Shown piece after piece: positions 10,205 through 26,800 of a DNA stretch of 64,000 bases. Each line of letters begins with the position of its first letter. Within the stretch, counting starts at the first letter, position 1. This DNA comes from Casuarina equisetifolia. Its lineage: Eukaryota; Streptophyta; Magnoliopsida; Fagales; Casuarinaceae. The stretch covers positions 5,147,583 through 5,211,582 of the forward strand of contig CM052359.1 of the NCBI GenBank assembly GCA_028551475.1, read 5' to 3'. The notes below the pieces were generated by a model. It saw nothing but the letters and a program-made list of their open reading frames with translations. It was not told the DNA's origin and did no database searches. Position numbers and translations under genes: made by a program.

Positions 10205-13200
10205 ATGGCTAATACACCGCAGCCTTCCCTCGGATACGCTGTTTCTATCACTTCCTCGAACCCGGACAAATCAAACCCTCCCGCTGACAGGAGTCCTATT
10301 CCTCCTCATCCTTCAATTTCTCCTGCACCTCCCAGATTTCCTCCACCGAAGTTACAGCAAGATCAGAGTCCTTCATCTTCTATAGAAAGCTCGAACTTAC
10401 TATCTCCAGCAAATGGTGTTAAAAGTGGGGGCCCTATTCCACATTTAAGCACACCCCCAGGACCTCCTGTCTTTACTTCGCCTGTCCGCCCTGCAGCCGT
10501 GCCTTTCCGATCTTCGCCTGCGTCTCCGCAGCCAGTTGCATTTTCTACTGGTTCATTTTTGCCAACATCTTCACCTCCCAGCCTTTCGAATGGTGTGGGC
10601 GAGTTGCAGCAGCAAATCTCCAGTGGTACAGAAAACTTGGGGCTGGCTGGGGAATCTTCATATGTTCTGTTTTCAGCTCACAAGGTATCCTATCTTAATC
10701 TGTTTGGTTCAAAAACTAAGGCATGATCCCTCATCTCAATCATTTTATTTTATCTTTTATCTTAGCTGTATATTTTCTTGTGTACTGTAAGGTAAACGTT
10801 GGAATCTTCCAATTGGTAGTTACTATAAAATGTGGAAGGATATGCTTCTGGGCACCTTTTGCTTTCATGACTTTTTACTTTGAAATCCTAATTCATATTT
10901 TATGAACTAATGTTCTGTGCCTCTGAAAGTTTGAAAGTCAATTTCATTAGGCTTTCCATAATCGACATATTAGAAAGAAAATATGATCAAAGTATATTCC
11001 TCTCTCTTTTTAAGGCTTCATGACCATGTAGGGGGTCATGAAGGATTAACCTCCAGCCAAAATTTCGTGACTTCCCTTTCTATGGTAGATATCCAACGCT
11101 GTGGGCCTCATCAGATGAATAGCCATAGTTAGAGGCCATGGTTCTCCTCAGAGCCACAATCAGCATGTAAATCTCTTTAGGCCCGTGTCTGTTTAGAGAC
11201 CCACATACAACCTCCACAGTAGGTTTTTGCTTTCTAGACACAAGGCCAAGAGTCACCGGGCATGGTGACTCAAAGGCCAAGACACAGGCCCACCATGGTG
11301 GCTATAGGCCTCCTCCTTCCATGGCTATGAAGTCTACTGTCCACATTGTTTCTTTGATCTGATTTCCGAGGGCATAATTATCTTTTCTCAGTTTTCTTCT
11401 TCAGTCAAATATTTAGCAGAAATATTAGGGTAGTCTTGATTTACAAGAGTTTTGAGTATAAGTCTTAAAATCATTCAATTGGAAATGAAGTCTTATGGTC
11501 AAAAAACACGAAGTAACAGCAGGTTTTGTGGTATATTTTTCTGAGAATGTGAGTATGAAAACCTCTCCCCACTCTTGCAAGCCAAGAGAAAATAAAGGAA
11601 AAAGCTATCTTCTTTTGAATACATTTCTTTCAATGAATTTACATTTTTTTCTGTTTGGAAGATATTTATTTTTCACCACATTTGTTCATGGCTCACTTCA
11701 AAGTTATCTGTTGACAATTTTGTCATATAGATTTTGAAACAGAAGAAGCAAGCAAATGTACCCAGTTTAGGTTTTGGAGCATTGGTTTCTCCTGGGAGGG
11801 AGATTTCATCAGGTCCTCAAGTAATACAACGAGATCCCCATCAGTGTCAAAGTTGTGGAGCCTATGCAAACGTCTATTGCAACATATTACCTGGCTCAGG
11901 CCAGTGGCAGTGCGTTATTTGTCGTGAACTAAATGGAAGTGAGGGTGAATATGTAGCTCCCAGCAGGGAAGATCTTAACAACTTCCCAGAATTGTCGACA
12001 CCTGTCGTGGATTACATTCAAACTGGCAACAAGAGACCAGGTTTTATTCCAGTTTCTGATTCAAGAATTTCTGCTCCTGTTGTTCTTGTTGTAGATGAGT
12101 GCTTAGATGAACCACACCTCCAGCACTTACAGGGCTCCCTACATGCATTTGTTGATTCACTTCACCCGTCTACCAAATTAGGAATTATTTTGTATGGTCG
12201 CACAGTATCTGTTTATGATTTTTCAGAGGAATCAGTTGCATCTGCTGATGTGCTTCCTGGTGACAAATCACCAACTCAGGAGTCATTGAAAGCATTGATT
12301 TATGGAAGTGGCATATATTTGTCCCAAATTCATGCTTCACTACCGGTGGCACATGCCATATTCTCATCACTCAGGCCATATAAATTGAATCTTCCAGAAG
12401 CTTCCAGAGACCGGTGCCTGGGCACAGCTGTTGAGGTTGCTCTTGCAATAATTCAAGGGCCATCAGCAGAGATGTCACGAGGTATAGTTAAAAGGTCAGG
12501 TGGAAATAGCAGAATCATTGTGTGTGCCGGTGGACCTAATACTTATGGCCCTGGTTCTGTCCCTCATTCGTTAAGTCACCCAAATTATCCTTACATGGAA
12601 AAGACAGCATTGAAATGGATGGAAGAATTGGGTAAGAAGGCTTATCAGCACAATACGGTTGTTGACATTCTATGTGCTGGAACGTGCCCTCTAAGAGTTC
12701 CTATTTTGCAGCCTCTTGCAAAAGGTTCTGGGGGTGTTTTGGTTCTTCATGATGATTTCGGGGAAGCGTTTGGTGTAAACTTGCAAAGAGCTTCCTCGAG
12801 GGCAGCAGTTTCCCATGGTTTGTTGGAAATCCGCTGCTCTGATGATATTCGCATAACTCAAGTTGTTGGTCCTGGTGAAGAGGCACATGTAGATACTAAT
12901 GAAACCTTTAAGAATGACTCTTCTTTGTATATTCAAATGCTTAGCATTGAAGAAACTCAGAGCTTCTCACTTTCCATGGAAACTAAAAGAGATATTAAAA
13001 GTGATTACATGTTTTTTCAGTTTGCAATCCGGTTTTCAAATGTGTACCAAGCTGATATATCCCGAATTATTACTGTGAGATTGCCAACTGTGGATAGTGT
13101 TTCGGCATATCTTGAAAGTGTACAAGATGATGTGGCTTCTGTTCTTATTGCCAAGAGGACACTGTTACGAGCCAAAAACTATTCTGATGCAGTTGATATG

Positions 13201-14698
13201 CAGACAACAATAGATGAAAGAGTCAAAGACATTGCTTTGAAGTTTGGATCCCAAGTACCAAAGTCAAAGCTTCACCGGTTCCCAAAAGAGCTCTCATTTT
13301 TACCAGAATTCCTATTTCATCTTCGAAGGGGCCCACTGTTGGGAAGTATTATTGGCCATGAAGATGAGAGGTCGGTATTGCGTGATTTGTTCTTGAATGC
13401 TTCCTTTGATCTCTCACTCCGAATGATAGCTCCTCGTTGTCTAATGCACCGGGAAAAGGGCACTTTTGAGGAACTGCCATCTTATGACCTTGCTATGCAG
13501 TCTGATGCAGCTGTCGTTCTTGATCATGGCACAGATGTCTTCATTTGGCTGGTATGCCAGTAAACTCATCTTCCTGTTAATGTATCTTTATTTTAGATTA
13601 GAATGCAGTATATTATGTATTTCACTTGTTATTGTAGTTGCTCTATCTCTCTCTTTCTCACTATATCTATCCCTTCCCATCCCTCCCTACAAAACATTGC
13701 TTGTGAATTTCCTTGTTGGATAGGGTTTCCCCTTTCTTGTTAATTGTATCTATGCGACTAGGGAAAGAAAGGGAACGGAGTCATTCATAATGTAGACTGT
13801 GTATCACATTTGGAGCCACACTTGCAGTCCCAAAGTTCATCTTTTGATTATCATGACCATTATCATGTGACATACTGTGCTGTTCAGGCTTTCCATATTG
13901 ATTGATTGCCGTTGACTTGAGACACACACACTCTCACACGCAAAGACATATGTGTTGGGTTGGGGGGGTGGTTTGGGGTTTTGTGGGGGCGGCGTTGGGT
14001 TTGGAGTTCTGGACTTTTTGGTTGGTGTTGGTTAATACGTATACATTTTAGGGAAAGGGGTCTTGTGGACTTTTCTGTTGGTGTTGGTTGTGTCCTGCCC
14101 CCATCTTTGGTTGACCGCTTTCCTGTTTGTTGGTGGATTTAGGGTGCTGAACTTGCTGCTGACGAAGGTAGAAGTGCAGCTGCTTTGGCGGCTTGCAGAA
14201 CATTGGCTGAAGAGCTAACTGAAGGGCGATTTCCAGCTCCTCGAATCCTTGCTTTTAAGGTTTGTTTTCTCGCGGTCACAGTTCCCGGTTTTTGCATCAT
14301 ATTCTTTTCCATTCAATTTGTTCTCCAACAATTAAATGAATTGAGTTCTTTGCATCTGAAATAGGAAGGGAGCTCTCGGGCTCGGTATTTTGTTTCTCGG
14401 CTCATACCTGCACACAAGGATCCTCCATACGAGCAGGTGAGTAGGAGAGTACTTCTAATTCCATGCTTCTAATGAATTCATACAAGCTGTGTGGAGTGAG
14501 GATTTCACATCAATTTCAGTAAAAAAGGGTTTACATTTTGAGCGATGCCAACTGTTGTAGGAGGCAAGATTCCCCCAGCTCCGGACTCTGACAACGGAAC
14601 AGCGAATGAAGCTGAAAACCAGCTTTATTCAATTCGATGAGCCTAGCTTCTGCGAGTGGATGAGGAGTCTGAAATTGGTGCCACCGGAACCAAGCTAA
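10205..14698 (+). CDS. SEC23/SEC24-family COPII coat protein, divergent SEC23 class
   Basis: Five coding exons, 10205-10684, 11731-13551, 14143-14259, 14365-14436 and 14561-14698, encode 875 aa. SEC23 is the Sar1 GTPase-activating half of the inner COPII coat for ER-to-Golgi transport. The first 160 aa are proline/serine-rich and disordered, an extension absent from ordinary SEC23. The zinc finger has C199, C202, C221 and C224. Trunk, beta-sandwich and helical domains follow, then a gelsolin-like C terminus. GSSRARYF (808-815) aligns with the region where classical SEC23 carries its arginine finger, suggesting GAP function is retained (inferred). The length fits the Arabidopsis At4g01810 type (about 880 aa, from memory) rather than the 750-770 aa forms. 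A 5' UTR intron is possible between 9.5 and 10.1 kb. Exon 2 begins ATTTTG, so it has no separate start. Confidence 0.92.
11240..11310. repeat. Cluster of short inverted repeats in SEC23-like intron 1
   Basis: Inside the 1046-base first intron a GC-richer patch contains gagtcacc (11250-11257) and its complement ggtgactc (11264-11271) around a 6-base loop. A 12-base palindrome, ccaccatggtgg, sits at 11290-11301, and ggccaag is repeated around the hairpin. The patch differs in composition from the rest of the intron and may be a remnant of an inserted element; no family was recognised. Confidence 0.4.
13957..13989 (+). other. G-quadruplex-type motif in SEC23-like intron 2
   Basis: Four runs of at least three G (GGG, seven G, GGGG, five G) are separated by loops of 2, 6 and 6 bases, which satisfies the usual G4 pattern on the coding strand and so in the pre-mRNA. 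An imperfect duplication follows at 14011-14033 and 14067-14089 (ggactttt...gttggtgttggtt). The motif ends about 150 bases before the exon 3 acceptor. Confidence 0.6.
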
Positions 14699-15397
14699 CA
14701 TGTCTGGAGAAGAGAGAGTTTGGTGGCTGATGTACCTCTGCGGAAGGGATTCTCAAGAGTCAGCATCCTTCCATCACTGATGTGGGAAACTTTTGTCATC
14801 TCCTGTTTCATTTGCTTCTCTCATGTTTTCATTGACAAAAGGAATGTACCTCGGGGCGTTCTAGACTGCCAGCGGTGGTCACTTTGATGCCATCCCATTT
14901 CCCTCCCCACCTTCCCAAAATTTCCTTCTTCTTAATATCAAAATGACGTTTATTATACTGACTCACTTAAAGAGTTTGAAAGATTGTACTGTCTTCAGTT
15001 CTAGCAACAAAGATGTGCCTCTTCCTTGGTGTCAAACCTGAGACCAAAAGATGTAGCATTTGCTCTCAATTGAGCCTAATATTGATTTGATAAGAAGAAC
15101 CTAATACTCTTTGCGCAATGTTCTTCTTTAAAACACCAAAGATGGCAGTTCTTCCCTGAGTTGAGGAGGTGGAACTTGGTTATCTTCTTATTCAAACTTG
15201 GTTGCAGGAAGGGTCTCTTTGCATTTGTGAATCCAAGAAAAAAATGAAACCTTTGAACGAAGTCAACGGCCTCAAAAACTGACAATTTTCACTTGGGGAT
15301 CTATGCCTGTTCCTAAGTAATGCCCTAGCCCTAATCTAATTGTGACGCCAATAGTCAAAGATAGGAAAAGAACCTAACGCCGTCACTTGGTGTAACG

Positions 15398-15524
15398 GGG
15401 CTTTGGAGCGGACACCCACCTAGCAGAGTGAGCGAGTTCGACGAACCTCTCAGCCTATCTCCGGGCTTTGAAGCGGACACCCATAACGCAAAGAGAGCGA
15501 GTTCGAACCTCTCATCACATCCCC
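15398..15524 (+). repeat. Tandem dimer with tRNA box-B-like motifs (SINE-type fragment)
   Basis: Two head-to-tail copies of about 65 bases begin at 15398 and 15463, each opening with gggcttt(g)gagcggacaccca or a close variant. Each carries a tRNA T-arm/box-B-like core: gagttcgacgaacctct in copy 1 and gagttcgaacctctc in copy 2. The core resembles the T arm of plant tRNA-Met, but no full cloverleaf can be drawn, so this is not called a tRNA gene. It lies about 60 bases upstream of the telo-box of the next gene. Confidence 0.5.
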
Positions 15525-15580
15525 GTAACTGCCTGAAGGATCATAAGTCTTCATCACTAGTCAAAGCTTACTCTCGTATT

Positions 15581-15589
15581 TAGGGTTTT
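15581..15589 (+). promoter_or_regulatory. Telo-box (reverse orientation AAACCCTA) upstream of prolyl-tRNA synthetase
   Basis: tagggtttt followed by a tctctcttttg tract. Telo-boxes near transcription starts are a known feature of plant genes for translation components, which fits the downstream product. Confidence 0.5.
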
Positions 15590-16354
15590 TCTCTCTTTTG
15601 TCTGTCGTGGAGGAGGAGCTCACAAAGCCGAAGCTGATTGGTATGGAATCTGATTCAAGTCCCATATGGTTTGTTGGGTCAAAGTTGGATCTTGTGTTGT
15701 ATTAGTGTATCTTGTTTCCTTCTTTGACCAACCCGACTTCGTATTCAATGTCTAGCAACGTGCTGATTTGGTTTCAAAACGCGTTGGCTTTTCCCTTGAA
15801 GATCTTTTTGGCCCTCATGGATTATAACTAGGCTAACACAGACATTTGGGAACGGTGTTTTTTCACTTCTATTTTGGCGGGGAATTTTCTTCCCCGCATT
15901 TTCTCACGGACAAGCTACTTCTTTTGATTTGTTATTCGCTTTATTTTGTCCTTTGGTGGTGGTTATTGCCATGTATTGGAGACTGCTGGCCAATTTGAGA
16001 CCAATTGCATAGAAGCCGTTGTGTTATCCTTAGATCTTGACGCCGGTTATCACTTCTCCTCTACAATTGCTACAATTATCCTGCACTTTGGTCTTAAGTT
16101 CTCAGTATTTCCAATTGGTTTCCCAGAGAAAACTAAAATGAACACTGAGCAAAAATTTAGGTAATGGGTAGATGCCCTTGCATAAATCAGCCCTAGTCTC
16201 TGTCTCAATTGGCGAACTATGCTGCTAGTGTTGTCGTTTTGATGTTTACAATTGTTGTATGCTTTATATTGGGATCTGCGGTTTCATATTCTTTGTTCTG
16301 TATGTTTTTAGTTTAAGTTTTACTGGATGCTTTTCTCAGGATTAGGTGGAAGAC

Positions 16355-22509
<6,155 letters not shown>

Positions 22510-23821
22510 ATTATTTGTTTCTGGACCTGCCATGGAATCAGCAAATCTGAGGAACTAGTGGAGGACCAGTAGTTTCCATTAAAGACATACGAGAACACCC
22601 AATTTTTTTTGTGTTTTCTTTCTTAATTTATTGTTATATGTGGATTTTGCTTGAACAAGTTTGACAAAGCACTTTATTAGCTGCAATCAAGAAGCTTTTC
22701 TACTTTTCTACTTAGTTGGGGTTAAACCTGTATGTTTGAACTGTCTCTTACACTGCAAAGTTGGCTGGGGACAGGAAAGCGGTGATCGTTCTGCAGAATG
22801 GTGATCAGGGTGAAAATCTCTACTTTTCCAGATAATGGGATGAATGATATAAATGAAAATCGTGTGAAAGAACTAAAAATTTGAGGACTATCTTTAAAAG
22901 AAAGACAAGATCTGCTATTGTCAAATCGTGTTTCTCAACAAATTTATGCTGCATTTAGTCTCAGCAGAATGAAGGGCAGTTTCGGACAACAATTTCTGGT
23001 CCTCGTAATTCCCCAAGTCTAAGTCTAAGACAACATCATCTGCTCTCATCTTTCTTATAACATGGAACGCTCATTTTTGGTTGGACACCAATGTCACTGG
23101 CGGGAGGATCTTAGCCATATAAAGGTTTTGTTTATTCTTTTCATTGGGCTATTCTTTTGTATTGAAATTTAGGTTTATGACAAGTGGTATAAGAGTGATA
23201 AGATTTATGACAAATGGTATAAGAGTCAACTTATGACTACATCAATGATTTCTAATGCCGAAAAGATAACTAGAAGATCTTAATTATTTGGAAGAATTGG
23301 TTATCTTTTTTTTTTGTTTTTTTGTTGTTGTTGTTGTTGTTGTTGAAGAAACATGAATATTATCCTGATAAGCTTTATCAATAACAATAAAGTTAGGTAT
23401 AATAGTTATATCTAGGATAAATATAAATGGTAAGATATAAGCCTAATTCCTAGGAAATGACAAAAAGTTTACATATTAAGCTACTACAAAATACGAAAAT
23501 GAAAACATTGTGTTCATTTTGTTCGGTTAAACGGCATGGTCCGCACTCCCGTCCCACGTCGTCCTTCAAATACCCGTACGAAAAGAGGGGCTGCTTAGTC
23601 CATCTGCACCTTATCCGCACTTCTCTCTCGTTCGTTTGCTTCTCTCGTGACTGGAGAAACCAAAACGTAGTTCCACTTCAGTTGTCAGAAACAGAGCATG
23701 AAAGAGAGTACCGGCAGTTTCGAATTCAACGTGACCTTTCGCTACTATTTCTCTACTCGTTGCAACAAATCTTTTGCTTAGATTAAATTCATTCTGAACC
23801 GTATCTTAGTTTCTGCTGAAA
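22510..23821. promoter_or_regulatory. ProRS 3' UTR and SECA1 promoter/5' UTR
   Basis: About 1.3 kb with no supportable gene. The right end (about 23520-23821) is GC-richer and is the probable SECA1 promoter and 5' leader. At 23174-23230 a short near-duplicate (ttatgacaagtggtataag and ttatgacaaatggtataag) occurs. A (TTG)n tract lies at 23322-23345. No TATA box was assigned. Confidence 0.5.
23322..23345 (+). repeat. (TTG)8 microsatellite
   Basis: Eight ttg units following a T-rich run, about 480 bases upstream of the SECA1 start codon. Confidence 0.9.
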
Positions 23822-26800
23822 ATGGCGTCCTCGGTTTGTCAATCGCCTTTGGTGAAGCACTGCCCCTCCGTTTCACCTTTCTCTTCCAAATTCCTCCATG
23901 CCCACAAAGATTATCACCAAATCTCCCACATGGGGTCCTCAAAATACCTTCAAATGTTTGGTTTAGGAGCCAAAACATCGAAATTGGGAGGAAGTAGGAG
24001 CGGAGGGATGCGAGTAAAGGCTTCGTTGGGAGGACTCTTAGGTGGGATATTTAAAGGGAGTGACACTGGGGAATCCACTCGGCAGCAGTACGCTTCAGTT
24101 GTACAAGTTATAAATGGATTGGAAGCTGAGATGTCAGCATTGTCGGATTCGGAGCTAAGGGACAAGACTTCAATGCTGAAACAACGAGCTCAGCGGGGTG
24201 AATCTTTAGATTCCCTTTTACCAGTAAGTTTTGAATTTGAACTCTTATTATTATTTGTTTCTGGGATAATATTTTTTTTCTTCGGTCTCCGGAAGTTGTT
24301 TACTTACTGAATATCAGAAATCCTGATTCCAGTGTAGTCTGTCTAGCCCCTCACATACAATTCCTCAGAAGGTTAATTATCACATTATCTGGACGAAGGA
24401 ATTCAGGACCTTTTCTTACACCATCTTTTTGCTATTTCTCAAGTCTCTGTTTTCCCGGCTATAGCTAGTGCCGCCTATGATTGTAACCGACAGCATGTCT
24501 GTTGCAGGAAGCATTTGCAGTTGTCAGAGAGGCTTCAAAGCGGGTTCTAGGCCTTCGTCCTTTCGACGTCCAGCTGATAGGTAAACTCTTTATGTATGAT
24601 TGTTTTTTTTGCTTGGTCTTTCAATGTCCAACTGATGTTTAAACACCCATCGATGTTATACTCTGGCCTTACCTGTTCGGAACCATGGTAGTCAGTCACA
24701 AGCAAGTTGGGGCTTTGTTTAAATCATCACTGTGCTAAAAACCTACGGGTATATGTTGATTTGATATTGCATAATCTTTCTTGTGGTTCTTTGAGCTTCA
24801 ATGCACATGAAGGCACATTTTGCATTGTCCATGCACAATGACATGGATATCTAAGGTTTTTTCAAATCAATGATTTTGGGGTTTGTTGTGTTGTCTACCT
24901 AAGGTCCACGTTAGGGCTCAACTCCGTGTCCAACATGCATGGATTAAGGTGGTGTTTTTGTATTCATAACTGGCCAATTTTTACTAAATAAGCTTTGGTC
25001 ATGTAGGTGGCATGGTTCTTCATAAAGGAGAAATAGCTGAAATGAGGACAGGAGAAGGAAAGACCCTTGTTGCTATTTTACCAGCTTATCTAAATGCATT
25101 AGTTGGAAAAGGAGTGCATGTTGTTACTGTGAATGATTATCTTGCTCGACGAGATTGTGAGTGGGTTGGTCAAGTTCCTCGTTTTCTTGGATTGAAGGTT
25201 GGCCTAATCCAACGTATGTTTCATTCTTTTACATTTATTTTAGTCCATTTTTTATGTCCTTTAATATGTATTGCAATCAGTATGTGTTAAGATAGAAAGA
25301 TACCCATACATGATCTTTCCGATATTATCATTTTAAAACTTTTTTGTTTGATTTTTCAAGTGCTTTGCACCTGACTCTTCCAAAATTTAGAAGTCTAATT
25401 GTTTGTGTTTGATGGGTTATATATGTTGGTAATATGTTGTTAATAGTTCAAGAGTCAGATCACTAGTCAGCATAACAGATTCAATGGAAATTTTCCTCTC
25501 CAACCTGCCCACCCCTCCAAAAAGCTATTCATCCATGGGGTATCTCTTGATATTTTGTTTTTCTGGCATGCTCCAGTAACTGTTGAAAACTAGCTATTTT
25601 CATATGCACTAGACTTAGATAATATAAAAGCCAGTAATTTGTTGTTTCTTGACTTTGGCCTTGAAATTTGTTTTGTGCGGTGGTGCCTTTGGCACAGTCA
25701 TTTAGTTGGCTGCTTCATGATTTTCATCAACACCAGATGCTGTGTACTTAGGAAAATGGACCCAAAAAAAAAAAAAAAAGGATGCTGCACGTGCGTTTGG
25801 CACTGCATCCTGAGAGGAAGCAGAACTTAATGGTTTCATGGATAGACTTTGGACTGTGATTGTAGCTTGGACTGATAATCTTGTCCTGGGCCATCTTTAA
25901 AAGTGATTCCTTAAGCTCACCTAGGACGAGGAGGTGGAAAGGTGCTTCAGAAGATATCTATGATGGAAGTAATTCAATCTTTGTCTGTTCAAGTTTATGG
26001 TTTAGAAGAAACTCAAAGAGAACCGCATTCTCTTGTTAGCCTTCATTAATCTCTGATTTAATCTCGTTTTCCTTCCTCTATATATTTTTTTTCTGTTCTA
26101 TCAAGTCCTCCACAAAGCACTTCAAGTGCAGGTGGATCTTTCCAATGAGAAATTGGTGGCTTCTAAAATCCTACTCTTTTTCAGTTCCCATTTCTACATT
26201 CACCTTCTGAGAAAATCTTGCCTCAATTAAGGATTTAAACTCTTTCCTCAGTCATTCTGCTTTTGCATCTTTCGAAGCTTGGCTCCATGTCATTCCTCTC
26301 GATTTTGTTTGCATTTGGTTTGTTAACAGAAAGTTAGTCAGAAGCTTGGACTAAGTTGACATTGGCAACTTGATATACACCTACTTCTACCTGATTTCAG
26401 ATCTCTCTTTCCTCTGAAAATTTATCTGACAAATTTAATTCTATTTTCTAGCACTTCTTATTGATTGAAATGTAAAATGCAGCATCTTGATGGAGTTGTG
26501 AGTCTAGTTTAAAGATTGCTTTTCTCTTGATTCTGGTATCTGCCTTCTTTTCTCGATTTAATTGATATTAATGATCTATTGTATCGTTCCTAGAGATTTA
26601 ATTGTGTGCTTAATGAAAGTTTACTATTCTCTTATATGTTTTTGCTTATCTGTTAAAGTACTTGTAGATTTTAAGTTCTCATTCTGATTCTACTTGTTGG
26701 CTACTTTTCATTGATTTGATTGGACTGTATTAACTTGCCTTCTACAGTTATGTTTTTATCTGGGGGCTTCGGTTTGTTTCAATAATCACTGGATATTGCT

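Larger units (their letters stand above)
14699..16354. promoter_or_regulatory. SEC23-like 3' UTR, then prolyl-tRNA synthetase promoter and 5' UTR
   Basis: No coding gene is supported here. The left part should be the SEC23-like 3' UTR. A tRNA-like tandem repeat lies at 15398-15524. A telo-box (tagggtttt, 15581-15589) and a pyrimidine-rich tract follow, a common promoter arrangement for plant translation genes. The bases just before the ATG (ttctcag then gattaggtggaagac) look like a splice acceptor, so a 5' UTR intron from about 15650 to 16339 is likely. Confidence 0.55.

Noticed and set aside
15398-15524. Possible tRNA gene pair
   Set aside because: Only the T-arm-like core is present; no acceptor stem or full cloverleaf can be drawn, so it is listed as a SINE-type repeat.
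23170-23240. tggtataagagt resembling a retroelement primer-binding site
   Set aside because: It is a short local duplication with two mismatches to the usual site, and no LTRs were seen around it.
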